A DNA stretch of 64,000 bases from Castor canadensis (taxonomy: Eukaryota; Chordata; Mammalia; Rodentia; Castoridae). Both the position numbers and the translations under genes were made by a program. Location: positions 3,199,001 to 3,263,000 of the forward strand of contig NC_133400.1 in NCBI RefSeq assembly GCF_047511655.1, read 5' to 3'. The notes under the pieces were generated by a model. It did not search any database, was not told the origin of the DNA, and saw only the letters and a program-made list of their open reading frames with translations. Positions 1-13,032 of the stretch are shown in pieces. Positions within the stretch are counted from its first letter, which is position 1, and every line of letters starts with the position of its first letter.

Positions 1-75
1 CTCCGAGGGGGTGGGGTTACGTTAGGAAGCTCTGCTCTTGTGGGAAAGCATGAAGCCCTAATATTCACTCTCTGA

Positions 76-282
<207 letters not shown>

Positions 283-596
283 TGAGTGCGCGATTTACTT
301 TGCAGGGTTTTAAGTTAGCGTATGCTCCAGAGGTGTTGAGCATGGTCCCCATCTCCTGGGGGAGGGGGCCAGTCAGGCTTCCAAGCTGAACCAGGAACAA
401 GGGTGGTGCTTTTGGGTCTTAACACTCCAGGCCCCAGGGCCTCATGCTCTTCCCAGGCATTTGATTTGGTTTATTTTTGATCACTGAGAGTGCTTCAGCC
501 ATTCTCGTCCAGTTTCTTCAGCATTCCATTTGAAGACTGTCCCTTCTGGTTACTTACCATGTACATTTATGTGTTTAAAATGCCCGTGTTTCCTAG

Positions 597-866
<270 letters not shown>

Positions 867-1651
867 ACAAGGACCGTTGTGACTGCTCTGGGCATTTCCA
901 CTACATCGAAGAAGAAAACCTATTTTTAAATGTAAACGATATTGTATGTAGCCTGGTAGGAAGCTGACGGCTGGTGGCAGGTGCCTTGGAAGAGGCGGGG
1001 TGTCTGGTCTGTCACTTCAGTGCCCGGCTGTAGGAGAGGTGCAGACCGCCCAGGCCCTGTGGGTTCTCAGTCATATGTTGCTCTCATCTTCCAAATCAAA
1101 GCTATTTCTGCTTGTCCAAGATTGTTCCTAGTAAACAGTTTTAACTAACCTTTTATAATCTGAAGAAAATACTTTTTAAGGTTTATGAACCAGTAAAAAC
1201 ACACACATATCTTACGCTTAGTGGTGTGTCTCAGTTTTTATCCCTGCTGAGTTGCTCTCCTCCAGGCTTCTTGGGTTGGACGATGCGTACTGTGCTGGTT
1301 GGTGCTGAGCTGTGACTGAGAAGCTGTGAGTTGGTGTTGCAGCCGTCGGTAGGCTGGAGCCGGGAGCCACGATGCTCACAGCCTTAATGACTCCCCGTGG
1401 TGGAACTAGTCAAGCCCACTGTTGCCTGAGAAACCTCCATTATTGAGGGTGAAAACAAACACGTTGGTAATGAGAACTTGGGTGGTGCTCAGTCAGCTGA
1501 AAGCCCACAGCTTACAAGACGGAGAAAGGCAAAGGGAGCCAGGCATGATTATATTTAAACGCAGGAGTCAACCCTGACTCTTCCCTGACCCACATGGTAT
1601 CTGAGTGGTTCTTATTTAGGCCTTCAAAATAAGAGCTGCTTCAGTATTCAA

Positions 1652-1657
1652 AATAAA
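1652..1657 (+). terminator. Poly(A) signal AATAAA, proximal candidate for EMC8
   Basis: A canonical hexamer about 0.79 kb after the EMC8 stop codon. It may be used for a shorter mRNA. Confidence 0.45.
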
Positions 1658-1914
1658 AGCTTAGGCCCCCAACTTGTACAGTCTAGTTTTTGTACTTGAG
1701 ACATTATAGTCAAGTTTTCTAACCCAGTGCTAAAAGGGAAACTTGGGTATCATTGCATGTTTTCCTTTTTATATGAGAGCAGAAAACAGTGCTTTCTATT
1801 TTCTTTGACTACACAGAAGTTTGTAACAATTAGTGTGACCCATCAAAAGGGTGTGTGACACAGCATTCTCTATTTTCTCTTAACAAGCAGGAAAACAATT
1901 CAGGTGTCACTTAA

Positions 1915-1920
1915 AATAAA
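1915..1920 (+). terminator. Poly(A) signal AATAAA, distal candidate for EMC8
   Basis: A canonical hexamer followed within 20 bases by a T/GT-rich downstream element. It is the last such signal before the first SINE, so it is the favoured EMC8 end. Confidence 0.55.
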
Positions 1921-1962
1921 TGTGCTTTATTGGTGCACCAAGTTCTCATTCCCCTTCTTTTA

Positions 1963-2038
1963 AGTTTTTTTTGTTTTGTGGTACTGGGGATTGAACTCAG
2001 GGCCTCATGCTTGTTAGGCAAGTACTCTACCATTTAAG
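1963..2038 (-). mobile_element. ID-like SINE fragment with target-site duplication
   Basis: On the minus strand this reads as a tRNA/ID-type unit ending in an A-rich tail (T-rich at 1965-1979). The plus strand shows the typical block TTGAACTCAGGGCCTCATGC. Near-identical 18-19 bp flanks at 1941-1959 and 2039-2056, differing by one T, are a target-site duplication. The insertion is about 20 bases downstream of the favoured EMC8 poly(A) signal. Confidence 0.85.
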
Positions 2039-2938
2039 AGTTCTCATCCCCTTCTTCATACACCTCCTACCCTTAGCTTTTCAAGATGATGTTCTCTTTG
2101 AGAACAAAGAGGGTAGTAATTTACCAGTGCCCCCATCCTTCCTACTCCCCTGCTGTCAGGTGCAGGATCCCCACAGGTGGAATTTTGAGTGGGCTTGTGA
2201 TTGGGGCTCTGCCTTAGGAACCTTCTGAGTGCTGAATTTGCAGGGGCATCACCATGCAAGGCCTCCACTGCCATGTGACAGGCTGTCTTCCCCAGGACCG
2301 GTCAAAGCCAGGCCACAGGCAATGCTGTGGTGCTCAAGGTACACAGAGGCTAGTGGGAGGTGATTTGAAGATCGGTTCTTCCTGAAGCTCTTCAGGGTTT
2401 CAGCGGCTTGTTGCATTCTTGGCCTTGTCTCTGCCTCTGCCCCTGCCTTCCTCAGAGCACAGGCCGTCCTCCACGTGCTTTTGACATAATCCTGATCCTG
2501 GCCTTTGTGACTGAGTCAGGCTTAAAGTTTCTCAAGGAAGCAGATTAAATGCTCTGGAGAGAAGGATACATTTGTGGAAAGGCCAAGACAGATTTCCAAA
2601 GTAAAAATAGTGGAACAGAGGACCCTCGCTCCTCTGTTCTTACTGAAACTAAATCTTGAGTGCTCAGTCTCGGCTTCACTGTGTGGCCTTAGCCTGTCTC
2701 CCCAGCCTGAGAACAGGCTCCCTCTTTCCTCACCAAGGTCAAAGAGCAACCTGTTACACAGCTCTGCCTTTTCATGGAAAAGACTGGAAGGAGCAATACA
2801 AAGTGTATTTGTGCACTGAAAAATTTACTCATCAAGATGTTCTTAACTGACTCTCAGATTTGAATGAGGAGAAGGGAATGAGGCTACACCTGTGTTTGTG
2901 TGTTTAGGGACATGCACTTAAAACCATTCTGGTGGACT

Positions 2939-3020
2939 TTCTTTTTTTTTATGGTGCTGGGGATGGAACCCAAAGCCTTGCACATACCAGGCAAGCACCC
3001 CACCACTGAGCTACCCCCCC
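2939..3020 (-). mobile_element. ID-type SINE (tRNA-Ala derived)
   Basis: The reverse complement has a tRNA-like box A (GTAGCTCAGTGG) and a B-box-like GGGTTCCATCCCC, followed by an A-rich tail (T run 2942-2950). It is a single ID unit with no 7SL part. Confidence 0.85.
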
Positions 3021-3024
3021 TCCC

Positions 3025-4440
3025 AGTCCCAGGTGGGTTTTACCTCTTCTATAGCACCCATGCATTAAAAGGTGAATAGAACAAATATTAATTTTTTTGT
3101 TCATTTCAGAAGAACTAGGAGAAAGGATTTGAAATGCTAAGTGAGGAAGTGAATCTGTTTAGCCTGATTTGAACAAGCAATGTATGCGTGTGTTAAAGCA
3201 GAGGTACCCTCTAATATGTGCAGCTTTTATGTAGTAGTTACAAATTGCTTTAATTCATTTTATACTTCTAATCCCAGTTGCTTTTAAGAATTAAGGATCA
3301 TAAACGTAGAAAAATAGGGAAGCTTCATAAATAGCAAAAAGCAGCATGCTTACTAAGGAGAAGCAGGCTTTGCTAATGCTAATAAAGCCAGATTACTCTA
3401 CAACAGAAGACAACTTAGAAGTCCTGGGTAATTTAAGTTTTTAAAAGTCAACTTCCCACAGATCTGGTGCTTTTAAGCCTCCTCTGTAAAAAGTCCTTTT
3501 ATAATTAGCTTTGACTTATTTTAATAGCTTATTTTTCTGATGTCTCAAGAAACCTATCATTTCTGCATACCGTATTCTCAGCTTTTCACACCTCCTTTTA
3601 ATTTTGCCTTCAAAAGATGCTTCTGTGCTTCTGAAACTGCCCTGTGTCTCTCACATCACTGCAGCCGGCCACGGTAAGTAGAAGCAGGAAAATACCCCTG
3701 GCGTCAGTCTCCGTACCCTGTGGACATTTTTTGCAATTTTAGTGCTGAGAAGCATATTTTAGAATAGGCTTCTGCTTTACTCGTTGACATTCCTTGAGAC
3801 TCCATCAACACTCAGTATCTTAAGCAGTGGATTCTTTTTTCTTCAGTTCAATAAAAAGCCCAGTAGGAAGTATCATTATTGCTAAATTCATACATCTCAG
3901 AAGGCAGGAAATAATGGAAAGTGTGTGTGCGCGTGTGCATGTGCGTGTGTACGGTGCTGGGATGGAACCCACAGCTTAGCACATGCTAGGTAAGTTGGCT
4001 GTGACCTGTTAGCTGCTTAGATACCCTGGATGGGATGCAGCCTTGGATCAAGTTCAGTGCTGCTTAGACAAGAGGCTAGCTGAGAGCCTTTCTTTAGGAT
4101 TAACTTTTTGGAGGGAACGTCTCCTTGCAGGTTTCTGAAATCCTGCAGTAGGAGCAATCTGAAGGTGTTTTTCATTCAACTATGAGATCCAGTCCAGCTT
4201 TAGGATGGCCAAGAATGGTGTTCTTTTGTCTTTTGCTTTCAAAGTAGTGTGGCAGACGACAGCAGAGCCTGCACTTGACCTTGGCTTCAGCTTGCATGCA
4301 TCCTCTTGTAAAGAGAATAGCATGCGGTATTTAGTGCTGGCTAAAGCGATTCCAGCCATCATCAGTAAATGCGTAAATAATTGTATTTCGGAATACTCTT
4401 GAAGTTCATTGACGGAGCCCACAGTAGCCGAGAGTCAATG
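3025..4440. other. AT-rich, mostly repeat-free intergenic DNA; possible conserved non-coding blocks
   Basis: This stretch downstream of EMC8 has few recognisable repeats: only a GT run (3921-3950) joined to an ID fragment (3951-3992, minus strand). The blocks 3050-3620 and 4130-4440 have an ordered AT-rich composition without repeat signatures and could be conserved non-coding DNA or an extended 3' UTR. I see no splice-competent coding exon. The conserved status is inferred from texture only. Confidence 0.4.
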
Positions 4441-7400
4441 TTTTAGCAAGTTAAGCACAATGCCTGGTGTCCCCCAACTCTGAGCTCCTGCCTCTGAAGA
4501 CTCCAGTGACACCTCCGGGTTCTCTTCTGCATTTACCTGCCACTAGGAAAGAGTTGGATATTTCTCATGAGTTGCTCACTCCCAAGAAGAATCCCGTTTC
4601 CTGCAGTGCCTCGCCCCCTCCTGGAGATGGCTCCAGAAGGCTGCCCTAGATCTGTGGGATCACCCAGCCCTTGTGCCACGGTGTCTAGTCCAGAATGCTG
4701 GGTTGCAAACCACACCTTTTGTGGTATGAGGCCCAGCTTTGCATGTTCCAGTTCTGTGACCATGGGCTCATTGCCTCTCATGCCTCCTCTGAGAAGTAAA
4801 CATGTAACACCCACTTGCAGGGATGTTGTGAGGACCAAAGAATCCTGAAAAATTCCTAATTCCTTATCCATTGGCCAGACTGACCCAAGAGGAGTTTACT
4901 CACAGACTTCAGTGGACAATTATTGAAAGAGCAAGTGACTAAAACATCCAAAAGATAGCTGCAGCTTGCTTATCTTGGTCCCTGCTATTTACATCTGCTT
5001 TCCTGTTTTATAGACTGGAAAACCGACCTGCAGAAGTGGCTGTCTGTGGACTGACTCATGCAGATGGTAGGGGGGCCTGAAAACAAGAAGCAAAGAAACC
5101 CAGCATCCGGTTGAGCATTCGTTGTGAAACCACTCGCCATTCCCAGCTAGCCACATGTAAAATCACTAGTCACCTACCCAAAATAATCATCCGACTGGGA
5201 TCCAGGAGTGTGCTCCTCCAGCCGAAGCCTAGCCTGTTCTCTCTTCTGGGAATGATCTGGGTGGAGGGTAAGGGTCATTGGCTAAGCACAGAACTGATTA
5301 TATCTTACACTGTCTGGTTCCTATGGACCTGGGGCTGGGGCAAGGTCACAAGTGCTCACAGTTGAGATGAGGTTTCTGCTGCACCATGGAAGGGCTGTAC
5401 AGGCTAGGGACTGGCAGACTCTCCGGGCAGCCATCAGCCAGACTCCCTCCACCAGGATTCACCAGAACCTCCTCTGCTGGGGCAGGAGAAGCACATCTGG
5501 TGGTACATTTATCTCATTGGCCAGAGCCATCCATTTCTACCCCACCTAGGCAGGCAAAGCCCTCAGAGACGTAGAGGAGAGAGCAAGGCCATAAGATTTC
5601 CCCAACATCACCTGGCCTTGGTCAAGGCATGCTCCCCTCAAACTGCAGGACTTCTTCCTTCGGGTGTACCTGTAGCCTGAAGGGCACATGGTCACCAGTT
5701 TGCAAGCTGGGGCTGGGTTGGCCAGGGCTACATCTCACTGCTCAGTGCTTGGCCAAGTGACTAGCCTGGCCTCCTGGGACAGGGACTGTGGCTGAGAACT
5801 GGATGTCATCAGATACGAGGATCAGGAGGGCTGAGACACAGCACGCCTACACCAGTCTCGCCCTGAGCAGGGGCAGGGGACAGGGAGGGGCAGTGGAGCT
5901 GGGCACTTCTTGAATGCTTTGATGCTTGTGTGACCACAGAATTCTAAACATTAGGACCAGTCTCAGAAAACGGACATCTCTGCTGTTCCTGCTGCTGATC
6001 TCTCTTGGAGGCTCCTGGGCAGCACACTGAGGGGGGCTGGCCAGTTGCTCCTAGGGGCTCCTGGCAGGTGCACCAAGAGATATTGAACTCAGCTCCATCT
6101 CTAGCTCCTGGTGTTGAACCCAGCTCTGTCTCCAGCTCCTTTCGTTTAGGACAACTATGTGGTTTTTGTCTTTAAGTCTCATAACAAAAGGGTTTGGATG
6201 TCTGAAGTGACTCAGGTAGCTGTAAGTGGGCAGAGGCCAAGCTCAGCCACCAACAGTGATTAGTAACACTGAACAGCTGAGCAATCGACACTGTTCTGTG
6301 ACATATGCAGAAACTTCAGAAGCCCAGCCCATCCCAGTGCAACCTCCAGGAGCTCTTGTCCCAAGGCATGACAGAGCGCACACCAAGGTACCGGGCCCGG
6401 CTGGAGTCACTACAGGGAAAGGCATAGTCCCCAGAGAAAAGGCTCCTATGAGAACAGAGCTCAGAGCAGGCGGTGCCTCAGGATTTCGCTGTGTCTGGCC
6501 TGAGCTGCTTCATCACTGCCATGTCACTAGGAGAGCCAAAGTCTCTGGACCCCCATGCAGCTGATGGGGCACATTTCTCAGCAGGGGCGTAAGGGTCCAG
6601 CCCAGAACAGCCTGCTACATTCCACTTCTTTGGCCTCCCGGTGTTCTTGTCCACCCCATGTCAGCTTGGCCACTTTGAATTTCAGGAACTGTGCTCCAGG
6701 AAAGTGGAGATGGGCCTCCAGGCACTGCTTCTTTGACCCTCAAGGCTCAGAGCTCAGTGGCTGTCTGGGAGCCACTTAGGGAGAGGCCCAACTGCTGGCT
6801 GCTCTGCTGCGCTTCCATCTCCCTCCCCAGAACTGCACAGGAGCTGGTGGATGTCCCACGTCTGGCAAGCTTCTTTGCCCAGGTTGACCCCATCATTATC
6901 AGCTCCTCTAGAATACCTAGCCAGTCCTGCCACCCCATATCCTTTTGCTGGAAACCAACCAGTCTCTGGCCAAGAGCAAAGGAGTCCCTGTAGTGTCTCC
7001 CCAAATTGTGTGCAAACACTCACCTGTCTCTAGCGAGCCCAGTGGTTCCCAAGCATCTGGGCATCAAAAACACGGAGGAGCTTCAACTGAGTAAACCCCT
7101 GGCAAGGTTCACTGCCAGCCTCCTGGACAATGTTATGACATGGAGCAGAGAATCTGTCCTTGGCTGGGATTGGGGTGGAGCCAGTGGAGCATGTGCTCAG
7201 CATACACAGGGCCCTGGGTTCCATTCCCAGAGCCAAATGTGCATCTCCACTATAGTCCAGGATGGTCAAACTGGGGCGCTGTGCATAACTGTGGTAAAAC
7301 ATCCTCCATCCTCAGTGTTGACCCACACTGAGGTCTCTGGGAAGCAGCTGGCGAGACAGCCAGCAGTTGCCTTCCATTTCCTCTCTCCCAGGGTTCTTGC

Positions 7401-7571
7401 CTCCAGATTCCCGTCTGCAGAGCCATGTTGCTAAGCATCACGGCTCCAAGTTGGCAGGGTTCTGTCTTGTGTTCTCTTGTTTCTCTCCTCTCTGGTCCTT
7501 CCTTCTTGTCTTTTTTTCTGATCATTAAATGTTGGGGTTCCCAGGAGAAATGAAAACGAGTCCACACCAAA
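4441..7571. other. Intergenic DNA without recognised gene
   Basis: No gene is seen. There is a 31-bp imperfect tandem duplication at 6083-6144 and a plus-strand ID fragment at 7172-7236 (GGCCCTGGGTTCCATTCCC). Open frames here are short and lack codon or homology support. Confidence 0.55.
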
Positions 7572-7975
7572 GTCAATCCATGACTGCTTATAGCAGCTTT
7601 ATTCAAAATAACCAGAGTGGGCACAACCCAATGTCCAACATAGCTGTACCTGGAACCAGACCCAGGCCCACACCACAGCCTGTGTGGTGCCATCTGCATA
7701 CACTGTCCAAACAGGCACATCCACTGACAGAAAGCAGACCGTTGCCCTGGGCTGTTGGTGAAGGAAAGGATTGGGGGGGTGCCACCTGGGGGATGTGGGG
7801 TTTCTTGGCGGGGGGTGTGGCAGAAATGTTCTGGAATTAGATTGTGTTTGTACAACTGTGAATGTATCATTCACAGTTATACACATTAAAATGAGTTAAA
7901 ATTAATGAGTTGTACGCATTAAAATGGTGAGCTTTATGGTATGTGCATTTTATCTCAATTTAAAAACCATAGTTG
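7572..7975 (+). mobile_element. Old L1 3'-end fragment
   Basis: It matches the order of an ancient L1 3' region: a block resembling TATAGCAGCTTTATTCAAAA (7590-7609), then TTGTACAACTGTGAATGTAT (7848-7867), and a tail resembling TATGGTATGTGCATTTTATC. The middle is diverged. A short internal duplication of an ACACATTAAAATG-like segment is visible at 7880-7927. Confidence 0.7.
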
Positions 7976-9635
7976 AGCATTGGGAAAAGAAATCTGGGAA
8001 AGGGTACAGGCAGGTGGGGGTTCTGGGCTTTCTGAAACCCCTGAGAGGAGATGACCAGCTAGCTACTCTCCAACTCTGCCAGCACTGCAGTGGGGGCCTT
8101 GCTGAAAGACAAGGTCCATGCAGGAGACTGGAGCCTCTTCCTCCGGGGCTCTCGGGTTTGCCAGGAACTCAGTTATCACTCCAGCCACTGCAGCAAAGCC
8201 AGTGTGGTGAACTCGGGGAACTCACTGAGTCTGCAGCGCTCAACCCCATGGCTGATTGCCAGAAATGTCCGCTTGCAATGTAGATAAGCCTGAAATTGCC
8301 AGTGCTGACCCTAGTGTTACTCGAGGTCCCCAAGATGCCATGCCTGCCTTTCCCTGGACAGACTTCCAGAACTGTCCTCCTCTTCCCCTCCATCTAGATT
8401 GACTTCCTCCACCACGAGGGCTCCTGACCTCTGCATGGCTCTGGTTGGCCCATCCCTCTCACCTCAGGGCTAGACACTGAGGATATGAAGCCAAGGATTA
8501 AAGCTAGTGAAAGCCACGGGGCGAGCGCAAGGCCTGAGCTTAAGGTTAATTTCCTGTCTCTGCAAAGGCCAGGCACTTAGTCCAAATGGGCAGTCAGGAG
8601 AGGAGAGTCAGCCAGGAGGGGATGGGGAGCAGTGGAAGCCCAGATGGCCACCCCAGAAGAGCGAGCAACCATCCCCAGCTTGTGCGAGGTCCCTGAGACG
8701 TGAAACCACCACTGATCTCCTGTCCCAGAGGTATGAGGAGGCAGCTGGGGTTGGAGGAAAAATTCTGGAAGGCGTGGGGAGGGCCCTGTCTTCAGCCCCT
8801 TCTACCTTCCTGCGCCCGGCACCTCCTGCACCTCTCAGTGACTGCTAAGAAATTCGATCTATGCTGTCTTACAGCAGAAGTCACAGACACTGCTGTGTTT
8901 TAAAGGGGTGTTTTAAAGACTACAAAGACCCCAACTGGAGAGAAGCTGCTGTCCCCATCCCACCCTACCCAGCCCAGCTGATAGTTCTTCCAGCTGAATT
9001 AAATGAGATATTACAATTAAGTGACGTGCAGAACAGAAAGCTCATTTTTCTCCCCACAGTTGACTGGCAGTGGCCTGGGGGGATGATGACAGTCATTTGT
9101 GGTGCAATTCTTTTGCTCATGGGAGGCAGCTGGCAACCCAGGAGGGTCTGTGAGCATCCGAGTTTTCCTCCGGTGTGCCGCAGTGGAGCGGTAATCACCT
9201 TCCCTCCTAGGCCCAGGCAGCTGGGGGCCTCCAGGCAGCCAGGCTTGCTCCTCCCCTCCGATCCCAGCACCCATTCTGTGCACACAGCCACCCTGCCTGG
9301 TGTCTTTATAGCTGAGAGACAAAAGGACGGGGCTCCTGGCTGCAGTGTTTCAGCAATCTTTAGTAAGTGGTTGGCTGCAGTGTTCTTGAGTCACCCCTAG
9401 TCAGAGGTGGCACTTTGATCTTCTACACGCACTTATCCATGTTGGGGGGAGGGCCAGCTGTGACCCACCAGTGGCCAGATGGTCACCCCTGCCTCTCAAG
9501 GGGCTGCCAGGCACCAGGTTCTAGTGGGTGACTTGGCACTGCAGGTTTGTTTAAATAATTTTCAGTTTTCAGGAAAGGTAGGAATTGGATATCGTTTGGG
9601 GACAGGATTGTGGAGGTGGGGAAGATGCAAATTCT
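7976..9635. other. Intergenic DNA; repeat-free block at 8850-9170
   Basis: No gene is recognised. The block 8850-9170 contains AT-rich runs (AAATGAGATATTACAATTAA) and no interspersed-repeat signature, so it is a candidate conserved element. An ORF at 8861-9400 has no recognisable domain and crosses this block by chance. Confidence 0.4.
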
Positions 9636-9832
9636 AAGCCTGGCTGGCTACGCTCGAATTCTGGACCCATACTATACCCAGCCGGGAACTCTGGCAATTA
9701 GTTAGCTCCCTACTCAATCCCTGCCTCAGTATTGTCAGCTGTGAATGGGGCAGTGGCTGGTCTCACCTTTGCTTCTAGGAGTAAATGGGTTCATTGGCGT
9801 CTGGCACACAGTAAGCACTCAATAAATGCTCA
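9636..9832 (+). mobile_element. MIR SINE
   Basis: It shows the MIR order: a diverged body, a region ending in TGTGAATGGGGCAGTGG, then a 3' end reading TGGCACACAGTAAGCACTCA followed by ATAAATGCT. This is a typical ancient MIR. A second MIR-like segment in the opposite orientation follows at about 9870-9995. Confidence 0.75.
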
Positions 9833-9995
9833 CAACCACTGGTCGTGAGCCAGTGGTTCTATTTCCAGACACTGCTCATAAACAATGACGTTTTTGCCCC
9901 CGTGTTAACCCAGTGACATAGGTACTGTTGTGCCTGCTTTCCAGATGTGACGCACAGAGAATTTAGGTGACTTTCTCAAGGTCACTCACTGATTT

Positions 9996-10402
9996 GTTTT
10001 TTGATTCAGAAGGGTTTAATTTTTTATTCTAGAGTAGCTCAAGTATAGAAAGCGACAGAGAACACTTAAACACACCCCTGCATGTGGGCTTTTGCCATGT
10101 CAGACCCTGTCTCTCCTTGCCCACCTACCTTTCTCTCCCCTTTCTGGAATCCAGCCCTCATTCCGAGCTCCTGGGTGTCCCTCTCAGGCAGTCCCCCCGG
10201 TGTCTGTGACCTATGTCAGCCACACCTCTCTTCTCCCACCAGTGCCACACGGTTTCTGTGTGGAGACTGCAGGTCTTGCTCTTGCATTCTGGCCGCTGAG
10301 TGTTTCCCCAGCAAAGTAACCGCCAGGTTGTGTCTGTGAAAACCCCATGCCCACCTCTCCCATATACTCAGGAGCAACCCGAGATAGGGGCCTTTTGCTT
10401 TT
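9996..10402. other. Intergenic DNA without recognised feature
   Basis: C/T-rich unique sequence. I see no gene or repeat with a clear family. Confidence 0.4.
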
Positions 10403-10706
10403 CTTTTTCTTTTTTTTTTTTTTTTCTTGCAACACTGGAGTTTGAATTCAGGGCTTTGCACTTGCTAGCAAGCTCTCTGCCACTTGAGCCACACCTCTGT
10501 CAGATAGTCGTGTTTTTGCCCAGGACCAACCTGGGCCACAATTCCCCATGCCCCATACGCCACCACATCAGCTTATTGATTGAGACTGGGTCTGGCTAAC
10601 TGCCCTCCCACCACCTACCCCTGGGCTGGCCTCAAACCTCAATTTCCTTGATCTCCACCTCCTGCATGGCTGCGGTTTCAGGTCTGAGCCACCACACCTG
10701 GCCTGA
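10403..10706 (-). mobile_element. Trimeric SINE (ID head plus two 7SL/B1-like units)
   Basis: Read on the plus strand (antisense to the element) it has a T-run, the ID unit (GGGCTTTGCACTTGCTAGCA), then two diverged 7SL-like units with GCCCAGGACCAACCTGGGCC and GGGCTGGCCTCAAACC, ending in GAGCCACCACACCTGGCC. The flanks GATAGGGGCCTTTT and GATATGGCCCTTAA look like a decayed target-site duplication. Confidence 0.85.
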
Positions 10707-12768
10707 TATGGCCCTTAAGGTGACATTGCTTGTCCCTGGGGACCTGAGAGCTACTCCTTCCATTCCAGGGGCAGGAACAGAGTTCCAGCTACCATGGCCT
10801 TAACCATCTAGCCAGGACCAGTACTTCCACTTTTGCCAGTCCACAACACGGGTAGATCCTCCTCACAGTGAGTTCATTAAATGCCTATCAGTCCTGTGGC
10901 TGACCAGTCACCAAGTAACAAAGCAGGAGCAGGAGCCTGAGCCCAGGTAGGAGAGTCCAGAGGGATCCATCTTGGCCATTGCATCCCCACGGTGCTAACC
11001 AAGCCCTGATCTACACGGTCAGCACTTGCAGATCTGCTCCCATCAGCAGACATCTGGCTGTGACTCCATTCTGTATCCCTGAATGTGTGCAGTCCAGGGC
11101 GGCAGCCAGCAGCCACCAGCCACCGATCTGATCAAAATGGACCTTAACTGTAAAATACACACCCGCTTTAGAGCAAAAAAGAATGTAAACTATCTTATTA
11201 ATCATTTTTATGTGGGATGACATGTTGAAATAATTTTTGGATAAAACAGGTTAAACAAAAGATGTTCTTACAATGGCTTTCACCTGCTTCTTTTTACTTG
11301 TCTTAATGTGATCACCAGCAAATCACAAATAGTACCTGCAGCTTGAGTTAGAATTCTGTTGCCCAAGCCTTGCCAGCCTAGTCCTCAAGGAAAACTCCAC
11401 AGATGATGGATGGATGAGTGGTGGACAGATGGATGACTAGACAGACAGACAAACAGATGTGCAAGTGACCAGACACTGAGAACAGAAGTGCAGTGCATCC
11501 GAGGTCTGGCTGGTCCATCTCTCAGACTGCTATGGCTGGCCCTTTGAGGGCTCTGGCATCCAATTCCTTCCCCCACCCTAGGGAAGCTGGGAGTGTCCTG
11601 GGGAACCTCCAGGCCCCCTGGGGTCTGGTGAGTGCTCCCAAGCACTCAGTGGTACATGTGACTCCCCCACCTACTGGCACTGCCTCCTGTGAACCCACCC
11701 AGAGCTCACAGTGGCCACACCATTCTGGGGAGGGCTAAAAGCCAGTGGCCAGGAGTTCTTGGGCCACTGCAGAATGCCAGCACAGTGCCCAGGCCGTGTG
11801 GGCAGAGCCCGCACGCCACTGCGTCTGTTTTGATGCCCGGAGATAGGTTGACTTTGACACTGCCAAGTCGTGGTGAGCCAGGCGGCTCTCACAAAGAGCT
11901 GCCTGCTGCCAGCTTGTAGCACCCCAATTTGCCTGAAATGCAAATTTCAGCTTTGGAAAGAAAATGCTTTTCACCCCAGTTGAGCCTGTCCCATAAAAAA
12001 AGTGCTTACCACGTATTCGTGGGTTTAAGAGGGAGCTGTCTCACAGAGGCATGTGTCCTCTTCCCTATGACAAATGGTGACTACTAGGTTCGAGACTGGG
12101 CTGGCACACTGGGACAGCCACATGGGACAGAGCACAGGACTGCCAGCTCCTCCTCTCCTGTTCCCTGCAGCCACAGTCAGGGTTTGGCAGGTCTTCCTTT
12201 CCCAGCTCTCCTCTGCCCTCCTCTGGTGCCAGACTCCTCATCACGGGCTTCTTCGGCATCAGGGGGGTGGCCTCACCTCCTCCCTGAGCGCTCTCACCCA
12301 CAGCCTGCTGGGATCCCCCAAACGTGCGTCTGCCTCCTGGGCAGAAAGGCCTCATTTACTCAGGACATGTACAGTGAGCTGGAGTGCAGGGGAGCCCCTG
12401 CCAGCCCTGCGTGGTCTGTGGATGGAGTCTCTCCACCCTCTGCTGCTTTCTGGTTCTCTGTTGAGATGCAGACAGGTGAGGATGTGCCAGGGAACAGATG
12501 ACATTGCTATCCTTCAAGGGTACTTGGGTATATGAACAGGAATACCCATTCGATAGCACTGGTTAGGGAACAGTTTTTAAATAATGCTTAGTCCTGCATT
12601 TGTAATCACAGTGGTCTGCAGAAGCTTCCAGAGCTAAGTCACTTTATGCCACACATAAGCAGCCACAGACACACCTCTCCTCCCTTTCTGGTGAGTGAGG
12701 GGCAGTTGCGTGCTGGTCTGCACCTGCTGTCTCCCTTGGATCTTCCACATGGGGATATAAAGAGCGCT
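10707..12768. other. Intergenic DNA with a DNA-transposon fossil and a simple repeat
   Basis: Around 11135-11330 the sequence resembles an old hAT-type DNA transposon (text similar to TTTCACCTGCTTCTTTTTAC). At 11398-11458 there is a degenerate GATG/CAGA simple repeat. The remainder is unique GC-moderate DNA with no gene. Confidence 0.45.
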
Positions 12769-13001
12769 GTCTCCTTCCCTCCCTCTTTCCTCTCTTCCCT
12801 CCCTCCCTTCTTCTTCCCTTCCCTCCCTTTCTCTCCTTTTCTCCCTTCCTTCCCTCCCTTCCTTTCCTCCCTCCCTTTTCTTCCCCCCTTCCTTTCATCC
12901 TTCCTTCCTTCCCTCCTTTCTTTCTTTCTTTTTCTTTCCTTCCTTCCTTCCTCTCCTTCCTTCCTTCCTTTTTCCTCCCCCCTCCCTCCCTCCCTCCCTC
13001 C

Positions 13002-13032
<31 letters not shown>

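Larger units (their letters stand above)
867..1945 (+). other. EMC8: EMC8 3' untranslated region
   Basis: The sequence after the EMC8 stop is AT-rich and repeat-free, with AATAAA signals at 1652-1657 and 1915-1920. The second is followed by a GT-rich stretch (about 1921-1936) typical of a cleavage region, so I place the end near 1940. A SINE lies immediately downstream. The end is inferred; the shorter form using 1652 is an alternative. Confidence 0.65.

Noticed and set aside
7250-7870. 206-codon minus-strand ORF
   Set aside because: Overlaps the L1 fossil and lacks any recognised domain.
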